A stretch of DNA of 64,000 bases. It comes from Methanococcus voltae (GTDB taxonomy: Archaea > AGJL01 > Methanococci > Methanococcales > Methanococcaceae). The stretch spans positions 186,001 through 250,000 of the forward strand of contig NZ_JANUCR010000002.1 in NCBI RefSeq assembly GCF_024807655.1. The letters run 5' to 3'. The notes under the pieces were generated by a model. It ran no database searches. It saw only the letters and a program-made list of their open reading frames with translations, and was not told where the DNA came from. This document shows positions 9,828 to 20,015 of this stretch, piece by piece. Every line of letters starts with the position of its first letter. Within the stretch, counting starts at the first letter, position 1. A program made the position numbers and the translations under genes.

Positions 9828-10448
9828 TTAAATTGACTTCTTTGAATTGCATAGTATATTTTTTACCTTAGTAATATCCATATTAAGCACTATTCTATCA
9901 TCTTCTTCCCTAAAACATCCTTCTTCGAGACCTAATTCTAATATTTCATCCATTTCCAAGCCTGATATATAAACACCAATTACTATGGCATTTTTAACCG
10001 GTTTAGAACCTATTGGGTAATATGACAAATCGACATAGATTTCTTGTAAATCTTTAAGTAAATCATCTAACTCTTGCGCAGTTATTTTTGCAAGCAACTC
10101 ATTATCTTCTTTAATGTATTCGTGCTTTATTTTGGAATATTTTAATGCATCTATTATTAAATCTTTATTAACTGGTGTTTTTAAATCATTTAATTTATAT
10201 GTGAACATTCCTTTTTTATTTGCATTGTATTTATTTTTTACATCGGTTATTATTGCTAAAATATCTTTATGGTCTTCTTTTAATTTATTACGGTCATTAC
10301 CATAAAGCTTTATCATAATACTTGAAATTGAGCCGTCAGTACTTTTTACTTTTGAATCGAAAGAACACTCTAAACTTAATTTAGCAACCTTTTCACATAT
10401 TTCCACTGTTTCTTCTTCAGAACCACTAACTGATATAACTCTTTTCAT
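9828..10448 (-). CDS. Conserved archaeal protein, DUF2067-like
   Basis: A 206-aa soluble protein beginning MKRVISVSGSEEETVEIC. The alternating pattern and the motif LIIDALKYSKIKHEYIKEDNEL recall archaeal DUF2067 proteins of unknown function, which sit next to rpoL in methanococci. No catalytic motif or membrane segment is evident. The start has AAGGTGAAT upstream. The family name rests on context and general resemblance, not on a search. Confidence 0.55.
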   Translation of the reverse strand: MKRVISVSGSEEETVEICEKVAKLSLECSFDSKVKSTDGSISSIMIKLYGNDRNKLKEDHKDILAIITDVKNKYNANKKGMFTYKLNDLKTPVNKDLIIDALKYSKIKHEYIKEDNELLAKITAQELDDLLKDLQEIYVDLSYYPIGSKPVKNAIVIGVYISGLEMDEILELGLEEGCFREEDDRIVLNMDITKVKNILCNSKKSI

Positions 10449-10762
10449 AATTCACCTTATATTTGAAAATTTATAAATTCCTAACTTTATAAATTTATAA
10501 ATTCATAAGTTCGTAATTTCATAATTTTATAACTACATAATAAACTTTACTTATCTTATTACATAACTATTACATACTATATATAAATTATACAAAATTA
10601 TACAAAATTATAAAAAATTATAAAAAATTACTATAGATTTATATATAGAAGTGGTTAATATATTAAATTCGTAGTATTTAAAATTTTAAGCAATGTTTAA
10701 ACTTAAATTTTTAGACTTTAAAGTTTTGAGGATTATTTTTTAATAATTAATAGGTAGATATA
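10449..10762. other. Divergent intergenic region before tyrS
   Basis: About 310 bases between divergently transcribed genes, so it should hold both promoters. A TATA-like ATTTATATATAG at about 10638-10649 suits tyrS. Short direct repeats of AAATTATA(C/A) occur at about 10585-10630. Confidence 0.4.
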
Positions 10763-11728
10763 ATGAACGCTGATGAAAAATTTGAACTTATTAAACGAAA
10801 TACTGTTGAAATAATCGGAGAAGATGACTTAAAAGAAATGTTATCCGACGAAACAAACAAAAGGGAAAAAATAGCATACATAGGTTTTGAACCAAGTGGT
10901 AAAATACATATGGGGCACTATTTACAAATTAGAAAAATGATGGATTTGCATAAAGCAGGTTTTAAAGTTGTAATTTTATTAGCAGACTTCCACGCTTACT
11001 TAAATCAAAAAGGTACGCTCGAAGACATCGGTAAATTAGGCGAATACAATAAATCAGTATTTGAAGCTATGGGACTTGAAGCAGAATATATTTACGGTTC
11101 CGAGTACCAATTAGGTGCAAAATATACCGAAGACGTGTATAAATTAGCTTTAAGAACTACCTTAAAGAGAGCAAGAAGAAGTATGGAAGTTATTGCAAGA
11201 GAGGACGATAACCCGAAAGTAGCTGAGGTAGTTTACCCATTGATGCAAGCAAATGATATAAAACACTTAAATGTGGCTGTTGCAGTTGGTGGAATGGAAC
11301 AAAGAAAAATACACGTTTTAGCAAGAGAATTATTGCCAAATATGGATTTTGAATCGCCAATATGCTTACACAACCCTGTTTTATCCGGTTTAGACGGTGT
11401 TGGTAAAATGTCATCTTCTAAAGGCAATTTAATTGCAGCAGATGACGAAGACAAAGATATTAAGAAAAAAATAAAAGAAGCATACTGTCCAATGAAGGAA
11501 GTCGATGGAAACCCAATTTTAGAGATTGCACATTATTATTTAGAGTACCCTGCAGAATTAAAAAGACCTGAAAAATACGGTGGCAATGTCGTATTTGAAT
11601 CTTACGAAGACTTAGAAAAAGCATACGTAGAAGGTTTACACCCAATGGATTTAAAAAATATGGTTGCAGAATCAATGATTAAAATAATAACCCCGATTAG
11701 GGAAAAAATGAAAGGAATGAATATTTAA
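10763..11728 (+). CDS. tyrS: Tyrosyl-tRNA synthetase
   Basis: A 321-aa archaeal class Ic synthetase that charges tRNA-Tyr. The HIGH-type motif is HMGHY (residues 49-53, after FEPSGKI) and the KMSKS motif is KMSSS (215-219). [16 protein letters not shown] is the conserved segment between them. Length equals that of the well-known M. jannaschii enzyme; like it, there is no C-terminal S4 domain. RBS TAGGTAG precedes the ATG. Confidence 0.97.
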   Translation: MNADEKFELIKRNTVEIIGEDDLKEMLSDETNKREKIAYIGFEPSGKIHMGHYLQIRKMMDLHKAGFKVVILLADFHAYLNQKGTLEDIGKLGEYNKSVFEAMGLEAEYIYGSEYQLGAKYTEDVYKLALRTTLKRARRSMEVIAREDDNPKVAEVVYPLMQANDIKHLNVAVAVGGMEQRKIHVLARELLPNMDFESPICLHNPVLSGLDGVGKMSSSKGNLIAADDEDKDIKKKIKEAYCPMKEVDGNPILEIAHYYLEYPAELKRPEKYGGNVVFESYEDLEKAYVEGLHPMDLKNMVAESMIKIITPIREKMKGMNI

Positions 11729-11823
11729 AACCCATATTTTTATTATTTTATTTATTTTTATTATTTTATAGTTATAGTTATATTTTTATTTTTATTTTTA
11801 TTTTTAGATTTATTTTTAGATTT

Positions 11824-11859
11824 ATTACTTAATTTATTACTTAATTTATTACTTAATTT
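11824..11859. repeat. Three tandem copies of ATTACTTAATTT
   Basis: A perfect 12-bp unit repeated three times just downstream of tyrS, with degenerate TTAGATTTATTTT repeats before it. It is intergenic, possibly replication slippage in AT-rich DNA. Confidence 0.85.
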
Positions 11860-11982
11860 ATTTTTAATTTCAAATAGTATATAATATATAGTAATATTCA
11901 TTTAAGTTAATATATACTTTAAATAAGGGATAAATATTATCTTATTAAAAATGTTAATTTTAAATATAATTCGAGGGCAATT

Positions 11983-13083
11983 ATGGAATTATTATATGAT
12001 GTATTTTTTGGAAATCCTCTTTATAAATATTTTGACTGTATAATCTACGTAATTTTGGGGGTAGTAGTTGCAAAATTAATAAAATTGCTTTTAGAATATC
12101 ACTTAAAAAGGAAATATGCTCGTGGAAAGCGTGGGATAGATGCAATATTTATCGAATCTTTAAGTACTCCTATTGTGATATTTTTATTTACCAGTGCAAT
12201 CCGTTATGCAGCTCTTTCTTTAGTATTGGAGCCTCATTTTAGGATATTATTGGATGACGCCATAGATATATCTTATATTACTGCAATGCTAATATTTTCA
12301 TTATCTTTTATAGATAAGATATTCTTAGAATATATTGTGCCACGGATTGAAACGTCCGATAATCGATTACATGGACATATATTACCGCCCGTTAGAAAAC
12401 TATTAAAAATAATTGTTATATTGGGCGCTATAATATTAGCTCTTGAAAATATGGGTTTTAATATTGCAACAGTTGTAGCAGGTTTAGGTATTGGAGGTTT
12501 GGCCGTAGCTTTAGCTTCAAAACCTACTTTAGAAAATTTTATCGCAGGAATTTTAATATATACGGATAATACATTTATAACACATGATTGGATAAAATGG
12601 GGTAATGGTCAAGGTTTAGTGGAGGAAATAGGTCTTAGAAGCACGAAAGTACGTTCTTTTGATGACAGTTTGCTAATAATACCAAATACTGATATAATAA
12701 GCTCAGAAATTGAAAATAAAAGTGCAAGGCGAAAAAGAAGGACAATTACTACATTAGGTCTTACTTATGACACTACAAAAGAAGAAATTATCAAGGCAAC
12801 AGATATCGTAAAGAAAATATTAAATGATGAAGATGGTGTCGTGCATCCAATACGTGTAAATTTTACTAATTACGGGGCTTATTCATTAGATATCCGTGTA
12901 GAATACTATGTTAATAATTTAAGTTATGAATATTACTTAAATACTTGTGAAAATGTAAATTTAAAAATAAGGGAAAGATTTGAAAAAGAAAATTTAAAAT
13001 TCGCATTCCCATCACAAACGTTGTATTTATCTAAAGAAGAAGATGAAAATACTTCAGAATCTAATGAAAAAGATAAGAAATAG
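11983..13083 (+). CDS. mscS: MscS-family mechanosensitive channel
   Basis: A 366-aa small-conductance mechanosensitive channel of the cell membrane, which releases solutes on hypo-osmotic shock. Hydrophobic segments occur near 18-35, 60-80, 95-115 and 135-160. The pore-lining TM3 has the Gly/Ala pattern VVAGLGIGGLAVALASK, followed by PTLENFIAGILI. A cytoplasmic beta domain and alpha/beta vestibule follow, then a charged tail. It is paralogous to the gene at 24279, with the same opening M-x2-L-x2-VFFGN. Confidence 0.9.
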   Translation: MELLYDVFFGNPLYKYFDCIIYVILGVVVAKLIKLLLEYHLKRKYARGKRGIDAIFIESLSTPIVIFLFTSAIRYAALSLVLEPHFRILLDDAIDISYITAMLIFSLSFIDKIFLEYIVPRIETSDNRLHGHILPPVRKLLKIIVILGAIILALENMGFNIATVVAGLGIGGLAVALASKPTLENFIAGILIYTDNTFITHDWIKWGNGQGLVEEIGLRSTKVRSFDDSLLIIPNTDIISSEIENKSARRKRRTITTLGLTYDTTKEEIIKATDIVKKILNDEDGVVHPIRVNFTNYGAYSLDIRVEYYVNNLSYEYYLNTCENVNLKIRERFEKENLKFAFPSQTLYLSKEEDENTSESNEKDKK

Positions 13084-13100
13084 CATATGGAAAATAAATA

Positions 13101-13170
13101 AAAAAGAATAAAAAAGAATAAAAAAGAATAAAAAAGAATAAAAAAGAATAAAAAAGAATAAAAAAGAATA
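13101..13170. repeat. Seven tandem copies of AAAAAGAATA
   Basis: Seven perfect head-to-tail copies of a 10-bp unit, with partial copies on both sides, between the converging mscS and rfcL genes. There are no spacers, so it is not CRISPR. On the minus strand it gives T-rich tracts that could assist termination. Confidence 0.95.
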
Positions 13171-13183
13171 AAAAGAATAAATA

Positions 13184-14716
13184 TTAGAAGAATTTGTCCA
13201 ATGTAATTTGATTTTTAGGTATACCTCCTAAATCCTCATTTTTTTCAAGATTAGCGTCTTTAGTTGTATTATCTTCGAAATTTTGATTTTGGGCATCATT
13301 TTCTTCGTTAGTTTCCTTTTTGGGGTTTTTTAAGAATTCTTCTAATGGGTTATCCACTTTAGGGGAGTTTTTAACTTTAGTACTTGTATTAGTTAATTTA
13401 TTCGATTTATTAAGTTTTTCCAATTCTTTAAGTTCTTTTTTCCGTTCTTTTAATTTTTCTTTCTCATTTTTTTGAATTGTTTTAAATATTTTACTTGCAA
13501 TCGGTTTTTTACTTAAAAATTCCACTTCGTCTTTTGTTAACTCGAAATATTCAATTAATCCAATTGAAGCGTCCATATCGTTCTCAAAAATAACTGGTAA
13601 TAATCGCATATATTCCATAGCACGTTTAGATGACAAATGTACTTTTTGACCTATTTTAAGGGCTAATGCTTTGGTTTTTTGACGTTGAACTTTAGACCTA
13701 CTTAATTTCGTGAATATCGTAGGTGGCGAATATCGTATAAAACCTCTATATTTTTCGTCCTTAGAAAGTGCAACCCCTGCGGTCATTAATGCTGAAGCAT
13801 ATTTCCAAAATCCGAAATGCTGTCTCCTATATACCCTACCTAAGTAAATATCAGATTTAGAAATATAATCATAAGCTTTAGCTATTTCGTGAGGTTTTTG
13901 GTATTCTCGAGGTATGTTTTCCGCCAACCATTCTTGAATCGTTCCAATATCTTCGTTTAAATCCCTGGTTGTTGAAACTGCAATGTCGTAATGGGTAGTT
14001 TTTAAGGCAATTCTAACTGCATCGAAAATATTTCCTTTGCTATCCCGGTCAGCCAAGTTTCTTACATCTTCTGTTTCCATAGGGGATGTTCTACCAATTA
14101 GTAAAGATTCTAAATCGTTGATAGCAGCCCTTAAATCACCGCTAGCGTGTGAAGCAATCATTTTAATAGCTTTAGGGTCAACTTCATACCCTTCTTGTAA
14201 TGCTATTTTCCTAAGTACGGGAGGTATCGAATTTGTATGTACGGAACTCACATTTACAAGATGAACAGAATTTCGGAGTGTAGAAAGATTTAATTTATAC
14301 GGGTCGTTTGCAGTAAGTATTATTGGATTTTTGGCGGTTTTTGCAACCTTAATGATTTCAGAAACCCCTCCTCTATCGTCATTACCTGACAAACCGTCTA
14401 CTTCATCTAATATTATCAAAGAACGTCTACCGCTCAAAGATTTTGAGACTGCAGCAGTACCTACAACTTGCTGTATTACGTTTTTATTCCTTTTATCACT
14501 CGCATTTAGCTCAATTACTTCAAAATTGTAATCATTAGCTAAAGCATACGCTAAAGTGGTTTTTCCACAACCTGGAGGTCCTGCAAGTAATAATGGTTTA
14601 TGATATCCTCCATTTTGAATATACTCTTCAATCCAGGTTATTAATTGTTCTTTGGTTTTATTTTGCCCTGCTACATCATTCATCGATTTAGGTCTATATT
14701 TTTCAACCCATTCCAT
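13184..14716 (-). CDS. rfcL: Replication factor C large subunit
   Basis: This 510-aa clamp-loader subunit opens the PCNA ring at primer-template junctions with RfcS. AAA+ features: RFC box MEWVEKYRPK, Walker A GPPGCGKT (46-53), Walker B ILDEVDG (D104, D107), and the sensor segment ILTANDPYKLN. The C-terminal 120 residues are low-complexity (Lys, Glu, Asn) and end in a PCNA-interacting peptide, QITLDKFF. RBS AGGTGTTTT before the ATG. Confidence 0.95.
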   Translation of the reverse strand: MEWVEKYRPKSMNDVAGQNKTKEQLITWIEEYIQNGGYHKPLLLAGPPGCGKTTLAYALANDYNFEVIELNASDKRNKNVIQQVVGTAAVSKSLSGRRSLIILDEVDGLSGNDDRGGVSEIIKVAKTAKNPIILTANDPYKLNLSTLRNSVHLVNVSSVHTNSIPPVLRKIALQEGYEVDPKAIKMIASHASGDLRAAINDLESLLIGRTSPMETEDVRNLADRDSKGNIFDAVRIALKTTHYDIAVSTTRDLNEDIGTIQEWLAENIPREYQKPHEIAKAYDYISKSDIYLGRVYRRQHFGFWKYASALMTAGVALSKDEKYRGFIRYSPPTIFTKLSRSKVQRQKTKALALKIGQKVHLSSKRAMEYMRLLPVIFENDMDASIGLIEYFELTKDEVEFLSKKPIASKIFKTIQKNEKEKLKERKKELKELEKLNKSNKLTNTSTKVKNSPKVDNPLEEFLKNPKKETNEENDAQNQNFEDNTTKDANLEKNEDLGGIPKNQITLDKFF

Positions 14717-15062
14717 TAAAACACCTTGTAATTAGACATTTGACAATTATTTTTGGTTATAATATTATCATACCTTATGTACTTTTTATACTTTTTATTA
14801 AAATAATATCACTTATGTTTATTATATCTTTTGTTAAAATTTAATTGAGCATATACTTAATGATAAAATATATTTGTGAAGAAACTGTAATAATCTAAAT
14901 TAATCGATATTTATATAAATAAACTTTAATTATATACTTGTACTTATAATTATACAATAATTATACTTGCGTTATGTATAGTTTAATGGATATAATTTTA
15001 CTCATTAGTTATAACATATAAATAACATATAATAATCATTCGTAATTTTATGAGGGATTTTT
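14717..15062. other. Divergent intergenic region rfcL/iorA
   Basis: About 345 bases with no ORF. It must hold promoters for both divergent genes. TATA-like sequences are seen near 14909-14918 (ATATTTATATA) and 14985-15025. Confidence 0.4.
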
Positions 15063-17309
15063 TTGGAAAAAACACCTATATCATCTGAAAAACATAATTT
15101 AAATACAAATTTAAATACAAAAAAAGAAAAGAAATTTTTAATGGGAAACGAAGCAATAGCTTTAGGGGCTATTCATTCAAAACTCGCTTTAGCGACAGGT
15201 TATGCAGGAACACCCTCTACAGAAGTTATGGAAACAATAATAAGGGAAGTTAATCGATTAGATAATATTAATAATAATAACAATAATAATAATAATAATA
15301 ATAATAACAATAATAATAATAACAATAATAATATCTACGTTGAATGGTCTACCAATGAAAAAGTAGCACTTGAAAATGCAATCGGAGCATCTTATTCAGG
15401 CGCCAATACGATTATAACAATGAAACAGGTGGGTTTAAATGTAGCCTCCGACCCTTTAATGAGCTTAACTTATTTGGGGACAAAAGGAGCACTCGTAATT
15501 GTTGTAAGTGATGACCCCACTCCCCATTCTTCACAAACAGAGCAAGATACAAGACATTATGGTAGCTTTGCAAATGTTCCGGTATTTGACCCTTGCGATG
15601 CACAAGAAGCATACGATTTAACAAAATATGCTTATGAAATCAGTAAAAAATATGAAACACCCGTTATTTTAAGGACTACAACCCGTTTATCTCACGGTTA
15701 TAACGATGTATTAATTGATAACCTCGCCGATGAGGAAATTGCAAAACGTCTTGAAGATGAAAAGAACAACATAAAATTTGAAAAAAATCCAAAATGGGCA
15801 ATAATGCCAAAATTGGTAAGTAAAAATCACCCTATACTCGAAGAAAAACAATTAAAAATTTCAGAAGAGTTTTCAAATTCTAATTTTAACAATGTAAAAA
15901 TTTTTAACAATAACGCTAATAATAATACAAATAATAACAATAATAACAATAATAATCTAAATAAACAAAATATAGGAATTATTACGTCGGGTGTTTCTTA
16001 TTATTACACATTAGAAGCCTTAGAAATTTTAAAGAAAGATGAAAAGAACGAAGAATTTAAAAATATATTGAATGATTATAATATTGAAATTTTGAAAATA
16101 AGTACGCCTTATCCATTCCCTGAATCTAAAGTATTAGATTTTATAACTAATAAAGATTCAAAAAAAGACGTAATAATTACCATCGAAGAACTTGACCCAT
16201 TTTTAGAGGATAATATCTTAAAATTAATCGGAAAATATAATTTAGATATAAAAATTAATATTAATACAAATAATACAAATAATAATAATAATAATAATAA
16301 TAATAATTTAAGAAATCTTAAATTTTATGGAAAATGCAATGTATTTCCTAAATGCGGAGAGTACAATGTAGATATTATTAAAAATTTATTAAATGATATA
16401 TTAAATGGAGAAAAATCCAATGATAATATTGTACTTAAACATAATGAACTGGAAAATAACGAACAAATAACCCTGCCCGTTAGATTACCTACATTATGCG
16501 CCGGTTGTATGCACAGAATTGCATTTTATGCTTTTAAAAAAGTTGCAAAAGAGTTTAAAAAGCAGAATATTGAAACAATATTTTCCGGAGACATCGGATG
16601 TTATACGCTTGGAGCAACGCCTCCTTTAAGTGCAACAGACACCTGTTTATGTATGGGGGCAGGTATTAGTTTAGCAACTGGTTTAAGCCGAGTAAATCCC
16701 AATACTAAGAATGTAGCGTTTATAGGGGATTCAACGTTTTTCCATTCTGGAATACCTGCCGTTATAAACGCAGTTTATAACGAAGCCGATATAACCCTTG
16801 TAGTTTTAGATAACGAAACAACCGCAATGACTGGACATCAACCACATCCTGGAACCGGGCAAAAAGCAAGAGGTAATGCTAAAATAATTGATATTGAGAA
16901 CGTTTTAAGAAGTTGCAACGTAGAAAATGTTCAAACAATTGATATAAGCAAATTTGCAAACGTCGAAGATGAAGAGGTTTTTAAATCCATTCTTCAAAAA
17001 TGTAAGGATTCTATGGACTATGGTGGAGTTTCCGCAATTATCTTTAAAGGCGATTGCATCACCAAAAAAATCCCTAAACTCGAGAAACCCAAAAATCAAG
17101 AAACCCAAAAATCAATGTTAAAAAAATTAGTTATTGACCAAAATTTATGTAATGCTTGTAGGTTATGTATCAATGAAATAGGTTGCCCTGCATTGAGGTA
17201 TGATTCTTTAAATGATAACGTAGAACTTTTAGATTCTTGCACAAATTGTGGTTTATGCGTAAATATTTGTCCAAAAGATGCATTAACTATAAAAAAATGT
17301 TATAAATAG
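15063..17309 (+). CDS. iorA: Indolepyruvate:ferredoxin oxidoreductase, alpha subunit
   Basis: A 748-aa thiamine-diphosphate enzyme that interconverts aryl-pyruvates and aryl-acetyl-CoA with ferredoxin. In M. maripaludis IOR lets cells make aromatic amino acids from aryl acetates. Order: N-terminal pyrimidine-binding domain (LMGNEAIALGAIHSK), TPP domain (GDIGCYTLG, GDSTFFHSG), C-terminal 2x[4Fe-4S] domain (CNACRLC..., CTNCGLCVNICP). Odd: Asn runs at about 68-91, 283-303 and 400-415 make it longer than usual. TTG start, six bases after GAGGG. First gene of iorA-iorB-paaK. Confidence 0.95.
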   Translation: MEKTPISSEKHNLNTNLNTKKEKKFLMGNEAIALGAIHSKLALATGYAGTPSTEVMETIIREVNRLDNINNNNNNNNNNNNNNNNNNNNNIYVEWSTNEKVALENAIGASYSGANTIITMKQVGLNVASDPLMSLTYLGTKGALVIVVSDDPTPHSSQTEQDTRHYGSFANVPVFDPCDAQEAYDLTKYAYEISKKYETPVILRTTTRLSHGYNDVLIDNLADEEIAKRLEDEKNNIKFEKNPKWAIMPKLVSKNHPILEEKQLKISEEFSNSNFNNVKIFNNNANNNTNNNNNNNNNLNKQNIGIITSGVSYYYTLEALEILKKDEKNEEFKNILNDYNIEILKISTPYPFPESKVLDFITNKDSKKDVIITIEELDPFLEDNILKLIGKYNLDIKININTNNTNNNNNNNNNNLRNLKFYGKCNVFPKCGEYNVDIIKNLLNDILNGEKSNDNIVLKHNELENNEQITLPVRLPTLCAGCMHRIAFYAFKKVAKEFKKQNIETIFSGDIGCYTLGATPPLSATDTCLCMGAGISLATGLSRVNPNTKNVAFIGDSTFFHSGIPAVINAVYNEADITLVVLDNETTAMTGHQPHPGTGQKARGNAKIIDIENVLRSCNVENVQTIDISKFANVEDEEVFKSILQKCKDSMDYGGVSAIIFKGDCITKKIPKLEKPKNQETQKSMLKKLVIDQNLCNACRLCINEIGCPALRYDSLNDNVELLDSCTNCGLCVNICPKDALTIKKCYK
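15264..15335 (+). repeat. AAT/AAC trinucleotide tract coding for poly-Asn in iorA
   Basis: About 24 consecutive Asn/Ile codons, nearly all AAT with scattered AAC, inserted in the N-terminal domain of IorA. The AAC interruptions show it is not a pure slippage artefact. Shorter tracts of the same kind lie at about 15905-15960 and 16255-16308 in the same gene. Confidence 0.9.
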
Positions 17310-17431
17310 TATTATATGTCGACAATATTTGATATATTCGGGTTTTCGGAATAACTATCAAATATGCGGAGAAAACTAATAAAACTACATATGCAGATTT
17401 TAAATATAAATGGAATACTTCAGGTGTAATT

Positions 17432-18040
17432 ATGGAAAACATAGAAAAATGTGATATAATCATATCGGGCGTAGGGGGTCAGGGTATAGTTTTAGCATCA
17501 CGTTTAATAGCTACTATGGCATTAAAAAAAGATTATAAAATAAGTACTGCTGAAACTATCGGAATGTCGCAACGTGGGGGTAGTGTGGTAAGTAATTTAA
17601 GATTAGATTCTCATAGAAAAGGTTCTTTAATCCCAAAAGGGCAGGCAAATGTTATAATAGGTTTTGAGCCAGCTGAAGCTTATCGATACAATGATTATTT
17701 AAATAGCAATGCCAATGTATTATTAAATAGTAATCCCATATATTCAAGTTCTAAAACTTTAGAAAATGAGATTTATTCGCAAAACGAAGTCAATAAAATA
17801 ATTAAAATTTTTAAAATCAATAGTAAATTAACAGTTTGTAATTTTAATAAAATGGCATCTGATTTCGGAAATTTGAAAACAATGAATATAATGATGATAG
17901 CAGTCGCATGTTTATGTAATTATTTGCCTTTTTCAATAGATGACTTAAAAAATACTATAAACACTGAAATGCCAAATAAAATTAAAGATATAAATTTAAA
18001 AGCCGTAGATTTTGCAATTGAAAATTTTAAACGATATTAA
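17432..18040 (+). CDS. iorB: Indolepyruvate:ferredoxin oxidoreductase, beta subunit
   Basis: A 202-aa gamma-type subunit of 2-oxoacid:ferredoxin oxidoreductases. It starts with IIISGVGGQGIVLASRLIA, the typical Gly-rich turn, followed by ETIGMSQRGGSVVSNLR. It pairs with IorA, 122 bp upstream. RBS CAGGTGTAATT before the ATG. Length is normal and there is no poly-Asn insertion here. Confidence 0.95.
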   Translation: MENIEKCDIIISGVGGQGIVLASRLIATMALKKDYKISTAETIGMSQRGGSVVSNLRLDSHRKGSLIPKGQANVIIGFEPAEAYRYNDYLNSNANVLLNSNPIYSSSKTLENEIYSQNEVNKIIKIFKINSKLTVCNFNKMASDFGNLKTMNIMMIAVACLCNYLPFSIDDLKNTINTEMPNKIKDINLKAVDFAIENFKRY

Positions 18041-18059
18041 TAATATTTAAAGGGATATT

Positions 18060-19382
18060 ATGGATAGAAAAAATAATAATAATAATAATAATAATAAGAA
18101 TAATAATAATAATAAGAATAATAATAAGAATAATAAAAACGATGATACGAATAATAAAGTTAATTCATTGATAAATTTAATAAATAGGGCTAAAAAGGGA
18201 ACTTTTTATGGTGAAAAATTAAAAAATGTGAATATTTCGGAAATTAATAAAATTGAAGATATCCAAAAATTGCCATTTACTACCAAAGCTGAATTAAGAA
18301 ATGCTTATCCGTTGGGTTTGTGTGCAGTAGATGATGAAGAAATCGTTAGAATCCATTCTACCTCTGGAACAACCGGGGAACCTGTAATAATACCATATAC
18401 GAAAGAGGACGTCGAAGTATTCACAGAAATGATGTCAAGATGTTATAAAGTAGCGGGAGTTAATAACAAGGATAGGGTTCATATAACGCCAGGATATGGA
18501 TTGTGGACAGCAGGAATCGGTTTTCAATTAGGTGCTGAAAAAATGGGGGCTATGACTATTCCAATGGGTCCCGGAAATACCGAAAAACAATTAAAAATGA
18601 TGATGGACTTAAAATCAACTGTTTTAACATCTACTTCATCTTATGCTTTACTTTTAGCTGAAGAAATTCATAAAAGAGGGATTTCTAATAAAATACATCT
18701 TAGAAAAGGTATAATTGGCTCTGAAAGATGGAGCGAGAAGATGAGAAATAGGATAGAAAAAGAGTTGGGTATAGAAACCTATGATATTTACGGTTTAACG
18801 GAAGTTTATGGTCCTGGAATAGCTATAGACTGTGATGAACACGATGGATTACACTATTGGGATGATTATTTATTATTTGAGATAATAGACCCGATAACCG
18901 GCGATGTTTTACCTGATGGGACAATCGGGGAGCTTGTAATAACTACACTCGTTAAAGAAGGTGCACCCCTTATAAGATATCGAACTGGTGATTTAACTCA
19001 AATAATGACGGGAAAATGTAAATGTGGTGTTGAATATCCAAAAATTGCAAGAATATTAGGACGTTCAGATGATAGGATTAAAATTAAAGGTGTAAACATA
19101 TTCCCTCAACAAATTGAGAAGGTAATCGAGGGTTTAGATGAATTATGTAGTGAGTATCAGGTAGTCCTTACAAAATGTGATGGTAGGGACAATATGCTTT
19201 TAAGGGCTGAATTGAAAAAGAACGTATCACTTGATTCAGAATCTTTATTAAATTTAGAAAATGAAGTCCAAAAGAAATTTAAAAACTTTATTGGTATTAA
19301 AATAGATGTAGAATGTGTGAATTCTGGTGAATTACCACGAAGTGAGAAAAAAAGTAAAAGAATTATGGATAATAGATTATAA
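18060..19382 (+). CDS. paaK: Phenylacetate-CoA ligase family protein (aryl-acetate activation)
   Basis: A 440-aa AMP-forming ligase. Motifs: IHSTSGTTGEP (phosphate-binding loop, about 98-108), YDIYGLTEVYGPG, RYRTGDLT and GRSDDRIKIKGVNIFP (hinge). It lies 19 bp after iorB, so it probably activates aryl acetates to CoA thioesters that IorAB carboxylates. The first 30 residues are almost only Asn and Lys (AAT/AAG/AAC codons) and are absent from usual family members, so translation could also begin further in, though the RBS AAAGGGATATT favours ATG 18060. Confidence 0.9.
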   Translation: MDRKNNNNNNNNKNNNNNKNNNKNNKNDDTNNKVNSLINLINRAKKGTFYGEKLKNVNISEINKIEDIQKLPFTTKAELRNAYPLGLCAVDDEEIVRIHSTSGTTGEPVIIPYTKEDVEVFTEMMSRCYKVAGVNNKDRVHITPGYGLWTAGIGFQLGAEKMGAMTIPMGPGNTEKQLKMMMDLKSTVLTSTSSYALLLAEEIHKRGISNKIHLRKGIIGSERWSEKMRNRIEKELGIETYDIYGLTEVYGPGIAIDCDEHDGLHYWDDYLLFEIIDPITGDVLPDGTIGELVITTLVKEGAPLIRYRTGDLTQIMTGKCKCGVEYPKIARILGRSDDRIKIKGVNIFPQQIEKVIEGLDELCSEYQVVLTKCDGRDNMLLRAELKKNVSLDSESLLNLENEVQKKFKNFIGIKIDVECVNSGELPRSEKKSKRIMDNRL

Positions 19383-19415
19383 ATAAAATAAATAAAATAA
19401 TGAATAATTAAAAAA

Positions 19416-19907
19416 TTATTTTTTATCCTTTGATTTATCTTTTGGTTTAGTTTCATTCGCAATTTTTGCGAAAGTATCTATAGAAACCTTTTCAGACTTA
19501 GTAATAGCGTTTTCGTACTCTTCCATTACTTTTTTCTTTAATTCTTGAACATTTTCGTAGGTAGATTTTTCAGTTTCATATTCCTCTAATCCTTTAGATA
19601 TGGTTTTTAAAGCCCGATGTTCAGCTTCAAGCTGGTGAAAACCTTCTCTCGGTCCACCTTTCCTAAATGCTCGGCATCTTCTTTTATCCCATATCGGAAA
19701 GCCCCTATCTTTGCAAAATATTTTATTTTTTTCAAATTCTCTAACTTTTTCAGCTATTTTGTCGACCAATTCATCTTCCCCTTCTATAAAAGCACCAAAA
19801 CAAGTTTCTTTTACGTTGATATCTTCATTTAATGAGTTTAAATATCTAAAAAGTTTAGATGGAGACGTTTCTGCATCATCTGCAAGCATTATAACTTTAG
19901 ATTTCAT
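19416..19907 (-). CDS. Probable methanogenesis marker protein 6
   Basis: A 163-aa protein with an N-terminal ACT-like fold pattern (KVIMLADDAETSPSKLFRYL...VKETCFGAFIEG) and the conserved block KDRGFPIWDKRRCRAFRKGG followed by PREGFHQLEAEH. This fits the methanogen-specific marker 6 family; its role in methyl-coenzyme M reductase maturation or regulation is unproven. The C-terminal 40 residues are Lys-rich and variable. RBS TTTGGTGAATAT. Convergent with paaK. Confidence 0.7.
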   Translation of the reverse strand: MKSKVIMLADDAETSPSKLFRYLNSLNEDINVKETCFGAFIEGEDELVDKIAEKVREFEKNKIFCKDRGFPIWDKRRCRAFRKGGPREGFHQLEAEHRALKTISKGLEEYETEKSTYENVQELKKKVMEEYENAITKSEKVSIDTFAKIANETKPKDKSKDKK

Positions 19908-20015
19908 ATATTCACCAAATAATGTTGTATTATGAAATTTATAATCATATGTGAATAATCATATACGAGATATAATATGTACTTCAATTTTTAAAAATAT
20001 TTCTTTTTAAAATAT

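Noticed and set aside
13101-13170. Possible CRISPR-like array
   Set aside because: Units are 10 bp and directly adjacent with no spacers; the same holds for 24141-24210. No cas gene is in the window.
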